Position numbers and translations under genes: made by a program
The notes under the pieces: model-generated
The model's input: only the letters and a program-made list of their open reading frames with translations
Database searches by the model: none
What the model was told of the DNA's origin: nothing
Shown here: one piece after another, positions 55,811 through 64,000 of the stretch
How the letters are laid out: each line of letters starts with the position of its first letter
Numbering within the stretch: the first letter of the stretch is position 1
From: Mytilisepta virgata
Taxonomy: Eukaryota > Mollusca > Bivalvia > Mytilida > Mytilidae
Length of the DNA stretch: 64,000 bases
Assembly (NCBI GenBank): GCA_028015205.1
Contig: JAPWFG010000019.1
Location: forward strand, 2,976,001-3,040,000
Reading direction: 5' to 3'

Positions 55811-57780
55811 CAGTTTGTGTTTAACACTTAGTTTGTTGTTATGTACTTTCATATTACAAAAATTGATTTTATTAACAGTAATTATGAATTGCCAAACATG
55901 AAATTTTACAAAGATAAAATGATAAATCTCATCTGACCTACACATTTACAATGGTACTGTCTGACCAGGACATCCTAGCAATAGTTTATTGCTTTGTCAT
56001 TTCAATTTTAATACATTACTTTTTTTTTCAAGAATTTTATATCAGCAAATAATCATATTTGAGTTGCAACATTTATTCATTTAATTTATGCAGATTAGAA
56101 TAACTGCATTTATTTCTTCCGGTCTTCATTTGTCTGCTTAGGTATTGGTCAAGAATGAAATGTGTGTTTCTGCTAACATCCTGAAAAAAATCCATAAGGA
56201 CAGGTAGGAATTTTTTGACACAGAATATCTTGGACATAATTTAGGTAGGGTCCAATTACCCACAATACACAATTATTTTTAGTTCACCTTGCTATTGTGA
56301 TCATTTGACATCAGTTGGCAACTACAAGCTGCAGCTAATTGAGTTAATCAAGCATGACCATGGTTAGTTGTGATGGTACCATTTTGCACTTATTGTACAA
56401 TAACTTCCTTTTTAATGATGCCACCTCACACTTTTCAATATATTTACAATATAAATCTTTCATCATAGTTCTAAGCATCTGTAGACCACAACCAGGGGCA
56501 ACAACTAATTCGTGGTTAGTGTTTAAGATGCATAAAGTTTAACTATACATGTAAATACTTTTAAATAACAAATATGCCTATCATGATGATTTCCTTACTT
56601 CTGGTCGCAGAGTTTCTAAAAAATCTCCCCGAAACAGTTTTTTCCAAATGAATTGAAACTTTGTATGAACAAGCTATGGAATGACCTTTATAAAGTCTGC
56701 ATATCTGGTTAGAGGGTGACAACTAAGAAGGCTATCTATTTTCTGATTTGTCAAATTTCCAACATACTGATTCATCTAAATTTAGTTAGATGAACTAAAA
56801 ATTGAAACGAAGCTTCAATGGAAGTGTGCGAATGAAAATTGCATATTTTTTATAGGACCGCAAATATATGCGGACGTATTATGATAAGAGTCTGCGTTCG
56901 TCGTTGGTATCCGTAGACATTTGGTTTTCGCTAATTATCCCGGCGCAGAACACTTTAGCGGAGATTTTGTGGACATTTTAGCGTTAGATTCAAAGGACCA
57001 GTTAGAAGAATTTAAAATATTATGTGGACATTTTAGCCGAAAAGTTTAGTCTTTTTTAAGCATCTGCACCATCAGTTAGACAGGCAAGCGACAGTAGGAT
57101 TTTGAGCAGGATATAGTTCACTTTAATACAGTTAATATTTAAAAACGAAGCACTATTATAATCTCAAGTGAGCGCTAAAAGCACAAGATATTTACAATAT
57201 GTACATATCAACATTTGCTCTGTATCGATCTATATACTAAGGTCACTAATGTTCTGGGGCAACTAACATGAACTAACATGATGTCTTCGCCAAATAAATA
57301 CAACCAATAAATAAAATTAACATGTAAAAATGTTCTGCTGAAATGTCCATTGAATTCGTACAGGTAAACAATTTTTCTTCCGCTAAAATGTGCACTAAAG
57401 TTTCCGCTAAAATGTCCATTTATACCTTTAGAAAATCCGCTAAAACGTCATTTGTAACTTCGTACATTTAATTTCTATACAGTATTGTCACATACTGTAT
57501 ATAGATGCGCAATATGGTTTTATAATTTTGATTTTCAAAAATTGGTGATCACGGGGTCGAATTTCGAAAATTAGGAATTTAAGCTTGTCACCTAAAACCC
57601 TCTTTCATTTTTCATTTTATGCATTTAATTTCTATACAGTATTGTCACATTCTATATGTAGATGCCCAATAGGGTTTTAGAGTTTTGATTTTCAAAAATT
57701 TTAGCCCACAGGGTTTACTTTTGTTCTGGTGAACATATCCTTATAATATATTCTTCTGATCAAAATTTGACAAAAATTAC
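55811..57780. other. Intergenic, diverged TAGCTCACC fragment at 56278-56760
   Basis: A start-like ttttagttcaccttgctattgtgatcatttgac (56277) and 'ctccccgaaacagttttttccaaatg' suggest an old TAGCTCACC copy. Around 56855-57430 unusual phrases with 'taaaatgtccatt' and 'gtggacattttagc' recur in both directions. The AT-rich remainder has nothing recognised. Confidence 0.45.
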
Positions 57781-57837
57781 CAGAATTGTGCTTATTAATC
57801 CATCATAATATCTTTAACCGGATTTCCAACATTTTGA

Positions 57838-57900
57838 TCTCGAGCACTGCTGATGAGTTCTCGATCAACGAAATGGCCCTATATTGCATCAAATTTGTTG
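57838..57900 (+). ncRNA. Hammerhead-ribozyme-like core (relic), site 2
   Basis: CTGATGA (57850-57856), a 3-bp stem II (GTT / AAC) and GAAA (57870-57873) occur in hammerhead order, then 'gcatc' at 57886-57890, aligned with site 1 (gagcac.actgatgag..gaaatg..gcatcaaa). Stem III pairing is poor. Probably an inactive copy of the same retroelement-borne motif. Confidence 0.35.
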
Positions 57901-58114
57901 CGGTATTTTGTGATATATTTTATTAATATCCATTAGAAATGCATGTTGGGATTGATTTTAGGAAAAGTAGCCCTCCCTTTTTTCTGGGGGTCATTAAAGG
58001 TTTTTTGATAATTTTGGTTTAACTTTTTAAATTTTTATCGATTTTCATGAATTTTGGTTCCTTGATGAAAATGGAAAAACTTGTTGGAATCAAAACTTTA
58101 CAACAAACATGATG

Positions 58115-58372
58115 CTTTTAATTTTCAGATTGTGAACTTCCCCTTTTAGGAGCAGTAACATACCAAGGTCGCCAGCCTATGGGGTGTACTTTTCACAGTT
58201 GATTTGTTACTGCCGCGCATGTGATTTATACGGCGACTTTCTCGACAGGGCGAGATTGATGTCACATAAACTTCTAAGACAGGGTTATGTTCAGTCTCTG
58301 TTATTTTCATCACCCCAAAAGTTTTGCTGTCGTCATCACGAATTTATTGACCCATACGAATTTTCTATCTGA
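58115..58372 (+). pseudogene. Reverse transcriptase C-terminal relic (Penelope-like or LINE-like)
   Basis: The frame LNFQIVNFPF is followed, after a one-base frameshift near 58147, by SSNIPRSPAYGVYFSQLIC, then LYGDFLDRARLMSHKLLRQG and RHHEFIDPYEFSI before a stop. 'SNIPSAPAYGVYISQLIRYARAC..L..RGY' is the C-terminal end of a reverse transcriptase family abundant in molluscs and cnidarians. The catalytic YxDD core is absent. I am sure it is RT-derived but unsure of the class. Confidence 0.75.
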
Positions 58373-58820
58373 CGTACGAGACTATATATCTTCAGTTAGA
58401 TTTCATGTCCTTCTGGAGTTGACACCTCACCAGACTTGACACTTCATTGGCAATGTGACGGGTGCCGTTAACGGAGCAGGACATACTTACCCTTCCGGAG
58501 CACCTGATGTCACTCCCGATTTTTGATGGGACTTCACATTGCCTATGCTTTAGTTTCTGTGCTGTCTTGTTCTATAGTTTTGTTAAGTTTATTTTACGTT
58601 TTTTATTCTTTTAGTTATACATTTTGTATATATGTGTCCTTGTGGCGTTTGTCAACTTGTTATGTTCCATTCTCCTGTCTTTGTCTTTTCCCTTGACTTC
58701 CAATTTGTGAACTTTTCCTACTTGTTGTCGCTTCGGTATTCTTTTGCCGATACTCGAAGATATAAGGGCCCGAAAAAGGGACACACCTTAATTTTCGAAA
58801 CTTTTTTTTATTTCTTATCC
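58373..58820. repeat. 3' region of the retroelement relic
   Basis: 'tcctgacatggcaatgtgacgggtg'-like sequence ('ttcattggcaatgtgacggg', 'ccttccggagcacctgatgt', 'ctcgaagatataagggcccg') follows the RT relic and looks like its untranslated tail. The boundary at about 58800 is a guess. Confidence 0.4.
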
Positions 58821-58904
58821 GATTTTTGATGATTTTTTTAAATGGTTCGTCATCAGAAATACATTAAAAACTACCTCAGGAATTTTATCGCTGCAGAGAT
58901 TAGC

Positions 58905-59560
58905 CATTTTGCAGGACACCTAGCTCCAAAGGAGAGGGGGTATACTGTCCCCCCCCCCCTGGTTCCGCCCGTGCGCCCGTCTGTCCGTAACAAAATTTTT
59001 GACACTTTTCTCTGCAAGTACTCATCATAGCCGCTTGATATTTTATCACAAGCCTTCTTTAAGTACGCCATATTGTGGTGTACGTTTTCAGACCAAGGCG
59101 ACATCAACTTCCTGTTTAACGACTTCGTTTGTTTTTCGACCTTATCGAAAAGCAGCGGTATCACTAGCGAGCAATGCCTCACAGTACATCTTGATTTTTT
59201 CTTTTAATTCATCTTAATGAGTGTTAATGATTTCTTCTATTGTTTACTTTTTTTTTAGATAAAAGGGGATGACAAGGCCAAGAAAGCAATATGGGGATTT
59301 TTTCTTTTAATTCCCCTTGATGAGTGCTTTCATTAGTATGCCAACAATTTTTTTCTATCTTTTATTATTTCCGAGATACAAGGGGTCAACGTTATAAAAT
59401 TTATATTTTTCAGCCGATTTCAATGGAGATTTTTTCTTTAAATTCATTTTGTTGAGTGCTTTCACTAATATGTCAACATAGTTTTCCTATATTTTAAAAT
59501 TTTTGAGCTATAGGGGGTTAAAGGGGCCAAAAAAAAATGTGGCTGGTTTCCAATTTTTTT
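58905..59560. repeat. Interspersed element with about 115-bp units (intergenic)
   Basis: The start is 'acacctagctccaaaggagag' with a C-run (58950-58959) and 'cgcccgtctgtccgt'. Three units then carry 'tttttcttttaattcatctt', 'gatgagtgctttcattag' and 'gtatgccaaca'. Overlapping frames on both strands (58842-59217) show no domain. Confidence 0.55.
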
Positions 59561-60495
59561 TCCATCTGGTTTTTATGGTAGGTCCAATACTTCTGTGTAA
59601 TGTATATTATTATATCCAATACTTTATTGGGTCAAGCATGATAGTGTGTCCACACTTAATGTAGTTGTTTACCTGTCGACTGTCGTATCATGCTGCGCTT
59701 ATTCCGACCTGACAACTAACATGGCTAGATGCCGTTAGCATATTTTCATGGCTTCTAGCGAAATTTCCTTAAAATCTCTTTTGAAATTGTTTGACCAGAT
59801 GAACTACAAAATGAGCAATACAGGCTCAGATCTTGACTTCCTAATTGTAGACCATAAAGCTGCCTAATAGTAAGTCATATCAACATTAACCTTTGTCTAA
59901 AGGTACATGCACTTGGACGTAAATTATTTCACATTTTGTAACTTAGGCAATTTTGATTCCAGTTGTGTAAATAAGGAATAGTGTTTATTGAAGGTTCTTC
60001 TAAAGTCCTGCTTAATGTTCTATGGTAGGAATGCCGGAAAAGGTCACGTTTTATGCGTCCCGATAGATGATGAGGTCTTTATTAAATTGTTTGTATGGTT
60101 GAATCAACTTTTCACATTGACTTATAAGTTTGTCTTCTTTGTGGAGAAATGGATGGACAATGTATATCTGCCCGTGTGATAATTGAATACAATTTGACTG
60201 ATGTCCTTCACCTTGTAAATCTATCTTGGATCTCAAGTTATGACCCAATTATGTTATGTTTTAACATTCAAACTCGAATCGACGTAATAGAAAAGATATT
60301 CTAAGAATAACTGTCCCTTTATTATCACAGGAAATTGTTTTCTCTTCAGCCTCAGTGCTGCCGTTTCCGTGTGGGTTTAACATTGCGATAAAAACAATAA
60401 TTGTTCATATGAATCACAAATTAATGTCTGTAAAGGATAAGGGCCATGTCCCACTGTATATTTCACTCGTAACTTAATATAAGCTTAAAAATAAC
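59561..60495. other. Intergenic, nothing firmly recognised
   Basis: A degraded TAGCTCACC-like patch near 59755-59850 ('aatctcttttgaaattgtttgacc', 'gagcaatacaggctc'). Short frames on both strands are unconvincing. Confidence 0.4.
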
Positions 60496-60499
60496 CAGA

Positions 60500-61325
60500 G
60501 TACTGTCGGAGACGACAGTTATACCCACACCCCCAAATTTGTTTCATCCAAGTGATGATTTTGATGCAAATTTAGTGTTAAGGACAAAACTTACCCCGAA
60601 TAAAATGTATGAAATACACAAGTCGAAAAAAACCAAATATAAAATCATAAAAAAAACAAAAATCAAACTAAAAAGTTAAAATTAGCATAATTGATTTGAT
60701 TGTTGTTGTTTTTTAACGGTTTTATATTTGGTTTTGTTCGAAATCAAGGTAGAAGCCTAGCATCAATAATCAATAAGGAGTTGATGTCACATTCATATTT
60801 TGACAACTTGTTGATTTCGTCCATTAAGCGAAAATGAAAATTTTTAAACCTGTCTTTCCAACTTTACACCATGGACAATTTACCTATAAAGAAACCAGAA
60901 GCCTGGAATAAAAAATGTTTCAAAAATTGATGTTTTAAGTATATTTTGAAAATTCGCTCATTTTCGGTCGAAATTTCGCTCCACGAAAGAAATCAAAATT
61001 TTAAAACCTTATTGCGCATCTACATCACATGTAAAACCATTCTTTAATGAATGTAGAAGCCTTGCATCAATAATGAATGTGGAGTTGATGTCACAAGCAT
61101 ATAATGATAATTCGCTCGTTTTCGGTCCCACATTTCACCCGTTGAGCGAAATCAAAAATATTAAAACCTTATTGCGCATCTAAAGGATATATGCAAAACT
61201 ACTATGAAGAAATTAAAATGCTATACCCAAAACTGAATGAGGAGTTGATATCACAAGAAAGTGTGACGGACGGACAGACAGACGGACGGAGACAACAATA
61301 TACCCGCAATGCGGGTATAATTACG
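60500..61325. mobile_element. TTATACCC element bounded by hairpins
   Basis: The left end has a perfect hairpin ACTGTCG-gaga-CGACAGT (60502-60519) leading into TTATACCC. The right end is a near-perfect palindrome ATACCCGCA-a-TGCGGGTAT (61300-61318) ending in GGGTATAA, the inverse of the left TTATACCC. Inside are direct repeats with 'ttaaaaccttattgcgcatct' (about 60998 and 61160) and an inverted pair of the shared module (60606-60741). Confidence 0.65.
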
Positions 61326-61329
61326 AGTA

Positions 61330-62400
61330 TTATCTATTCTCCTCTTACAAGGCATAATAAACAACTAAAACGCAAATATAAATTTGCCGACAGGCCGCCG
61401 TAGAAAGTAGCTGTCACGGCGTCTTCGTATTTGTGTTTTAATTTGAACAAATGCCTCGCGTATATAACTGGTCTAAGCTTATCCCCTCTATTATTAAAGA
61501 CTGTTAATGGATTTACTATGCGTGGTTTTTTGTTCACTCTTTTACTGACGCATAAAAGGAATTACGTGTACTCTTACAACAAAATATTTGTTTTTGTTCT
61601 GATATCGGTCCTTCGTGTTAAACATTTTAAAAGACCTCGAATGGCAATTTTACGGTGTCAAAACTGTACCCAAAAACGATATTATGCAATATCCTTATTG
61701 ATTTTGAAAGGTATTCGACGGCGCTTTGAAAATGACACACGAAGTCAAGATAGGTAGATACGAGTTTTAATAGACCTAAAAAATTAATATTGACCGCTGC
61801 CGAAGGCGATTCAAAAGATTATAATTGTTTTATTACATAATAATCCGTTAACTTTAAAATAATTTTAAATCTAAACTCTTTGATATTTGGCAAAATTACG
61901 AATTTTTTGTTATTAACTGAATGATTTATTTTGCTTAAAACATGCAAGGCTAAAAAATCGTTTCCAAGTCACTAAAATACTCAGGGAAAATTTTGACTAT
62001 TTTTGTCACATGGTTCAGTTTTCAACTTTACTCGGATCATGTAGGCGAAAGTAAAAACAATGTGATACACGATGAAAGAAAGATGAAAGCAAAGATTACC
62101 ACGTGATTAAAGGCAAAGATTGCCACGTGATTTAAATCAAAGTTAATGCGAAAGTGAAAGGAGTCAGTATTTTTTTAATCAAACAATATAAAAATAAACG
62201 GAATATCATGTGACCGCATACAGACCAATTATATTATCTCAGTAAAATAATTATGTAATAATTGATTTGATTGACCGCCAAATTTGATTCTATTTTTTCT
62301 TAAGAGTATATCATGACCAAAGCTAAGCTCTGTTTTATTTTATTTTTTTTTTTCATTCTTGGGACATGAAATCTATATAATATGAGCAATATGTTTTATC
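61330..62400. other. Intergenic, nothing recognised
   Basis: The open frame at 61431-61757 (108 codons) shows no recognisable domain, and the overlapping minus frame none either. A short direct repeat around 62091-62135 ('gcaaagattaccacgtgatt', 'gcaaagattgccacgtgatt') is noted. Confidence 0.4.
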
Positions 62401-62900
62401 AATTTTCATGTGCGTTAATATTATTAACCTTGTTATTTCTTAATATGCCTTTTTGACCGTTTATATACTAGAATTCCAGATAGATCAACACAAGCTATCT
62501 TATGTTTTGTTTTATATAGATTCTACAACGATGACTAATTAATTATGAAATTTAGCAATTCGAGATAATTAGATTTTTCATTTTTAAACGGCGGGGCTTG
62601 TCCGAGCAGTTAAAAAAAATGAAAATTTAATTATCGAGAGCGGATAGATTTCACAATTAATGCGTCAAAAGTTTAATAATCTTTTTCTCTAATGACTCCG
62701 AGAGGTCTTCCGAGCGTTTTTTTTTTTTTTTTTTTTTTGGGTTGGAAATTTCGCGAGCACTTTACCAACGTGTGGTGATATCAAACGGGTCAAGCAATGT
62801 ATAAATGCGCACAGAATTAGAGAAAAAGTTTTAACCAATCCAAGAATATTTTATAAACAATTTATGTTTGACCACGTGTGTGACATGAAATCTATATGTT
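62401..62900. repeat. Left member of a duplicated intergenic segment
   Basis: 'aaccttgttatttcttaatatg' and 'attccagatagatcaacacaagctatctta' (62427-62510), and 'ttttaaccaatccaagaata..aacaatttatgtttgaccac' (62829-62872), recur in the same order at 63620-63770. A T-run interrupts it at 62719-62739. Confidence 0.6.
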
Positions 62901-62909
62901 TTATCAATG

Positions 62910-63594
62910 ATTAGCTTACCTGTCCTAAAAGGACATGTGAATTTTTGTCATCACTTGGCGTCCGTCGTAAACTTTTTCAAAGATGTTAAAATTTTAACTT
63001 TTTAGTTTGTTGTTTTTTTTTCACGATTTTATATTTTGTTTTGTTCGACTTGTGTATTTCATACATTTTAGTCGTTTTATACCCCTTTTGACAGCTCACC
63101 ATTTCCATTTATTCTTGTTAAAAATGTTCATCCTGCTATGAAATTTTCAGATGAATCGGTCAACCCTTTGTTGGGTTCTTGCTCCTGAATTGTTAATTTT
63201 AAGGAAATTTGGCAGTTTTAGGTTATTAACTTGAATATTATTATAGATAAAGGCAAACTGTAAACAGCAAAAATGTTCAACAAAGTAAGATCTACAAAAT
63301 TGCCCTTGAAAGATTATTTACATGTAAACAGAAAATAATGGTTTGACATATTGTCACAGATGTTTAGATTAAATGGTAGCTGTAGAAGTAAAATGGAGGG
63401 ACAAGGGTCAAGGTCATTGAAAAAGTCCATAGCAAAGGATGAAAAAGTCTCTAGCAACCATATATTTGGATTCAGGATTCTATATTTTAGCTGTACAAGT
63501 CAATATTAAGGATAAAATTGCGACAGTATACACTAAATATCAAAAATAATCATTGATACCAGATCTACACAAAATATAAGAGGTGAGCCTCTTG
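62910..63594 (+). mobile_element. TAGCTCACC element, copy J, with shared module inside
   Basis: It starts ttagcttacctgtcctaaaaggacatgtgaat and ends gaggtgagcctcttg. The shared 125-bp module lies at 62992-63118. Body phrases match copy F ('ttttcagatgaatcggtcaaccctttgttggg' and 'gtcattgaaaaagtccatagcaa'). Confidence 0.7.
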
Positions 63595-63605
63595 TTATTA
63601 TAAAA

Positions 63606-64000
63606 ATTTTATATAATATTAACCTTGTTATTTCTTAATATGATTTTTTTGTCGGTGTATAATGCAATTCCAGATAGACCAACAAAAGCTAACTTAGGTT
63701 TGTTTGATATAATACAAAGTTTTAATCAACCCAAGAAATCTTTAAAAAACAATTTATGTTTGACCACTCTTGTGACATCTATAATACGTCTGCTATCCAG
63801 TCTACACATAGACGTATATAATATCACACACTTGCAGTGTCCAACAAGAGAAGTTACTGTTTCAGGTCAAAAATTATTTATCCATCAACACTTGACAAAA
63901 TAAGCTCGACACTTTTATTTTGCACTTCTGTTGGAAACCGTTGTACACCAATGAACAAACAATTTAAGTTGACCGTAATAATTGTTTTTACGTTTTTTAT
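63606..64000. repeat. Right member of the duplicated intergenic segment
   Basis: 63620-63770 repeats the landmarks of 62401-62900 at shorter spacing (see that entry). The 92-codon frame at 63625-63903 runs through it and has no recognisable domain, so it is not called a gene. Confidence 0.5.

Noticed and set aside
58842..59217. Overlapping frames of 62-103 codons on both strands
   Set aside because: They lie in a repeat with a poly-C run; there is no recognisable protein family.
63625..63903. 92-codon frame near the window end
   Set aside because: It spans a duplicated intergenic segment and shows no domain or splice-supported continuation.

Overview
Origin. The window is eukaryotic nuclear DNA, AT-rich, intron-dense and full of interspersed and tandem repeats. 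Several repeats look molluscan: elements that start TAGCTCACCTGG and end GGTGAGCGATACAGG..GAGCCTCTTG, a tRNA-headed SINE, CGTC/GTCC-rich element starts, and decayed hAT and retroelement pieces. I infer a marine bivalve, most likely a mussel (Mytilidae); the species is not proven by the sequence alone.

Gene. One gene explains all the conserved coding sequence: the 3' portion of WDR59, a subunit of GATOR2, the complex that relays amino-acid sufficiency to mTORC1 at the lysosome. I place 24 exons on the + strand between 2760 and 55727. Their splice phases join into one open frame of 886 residues ending at a TAG, with an AATAAA at 55789. In protein order they encode the distal part of the N-terminal WD40 propeller (exons 1-7), an RWD domain (exons 8-10), a low-complexity linker with the conserved IPFPRTSGARFC block (exons 11-13), the C-terminal helical region (exons 14-21) and the Cys/His-rich zinc-binding RING-like end (exons 22-23). 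The start codon and roughly the first 110 residues lie upstream of base 1, so 1-2759 is intron. Most short open frames elsewhere are chance or repeat-derived.

Layout. 1-2759: intron with a tandem-unit element and a full TAGCTCACC element. 2760-22739: exons 1-9; the introns hold a 2.4 kb TIR element with a precisely inserted LTR-like sequence, a 161-bp satellite, a SINE with target-site duplications, two related hAT-like elements, nested TAGCTCACC elements and long foldbacks. 22740-39353: exons 10-17 with more TAGCTCACC copies. 39354-48532: two 55-nt exons of identical phase, an element bounded by TGCCCCGT/ACGGGGCA, and a degraded hAT transposase. 48533-55727: exons 19-23. 55800-64000: intergenic, holding a reverse-transcriptase relic, hammerhead-like motifs and further repeats; no other functional gene was recognised.

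Most notable. (1) Exons 18a and 18b are both exactly 55 nt, phase 0 to 1, and the reading frame survives only if exactly one is included, which predicts mutually exclusive splicing. (2) Introns 4, 8 and 21 each hold a tandem array whose unit contains a copy of the adjacent exon edge together with its splice site, so the gene carries dozens of decoy donors or acceptors. (3) Every TAGCTCACC element I could orient lies in the gene's direction, and several supply a strong CAG|GTGAGC (once CAG|GTAAGT) donor-like site. All three can be tested with long-read RNA data.
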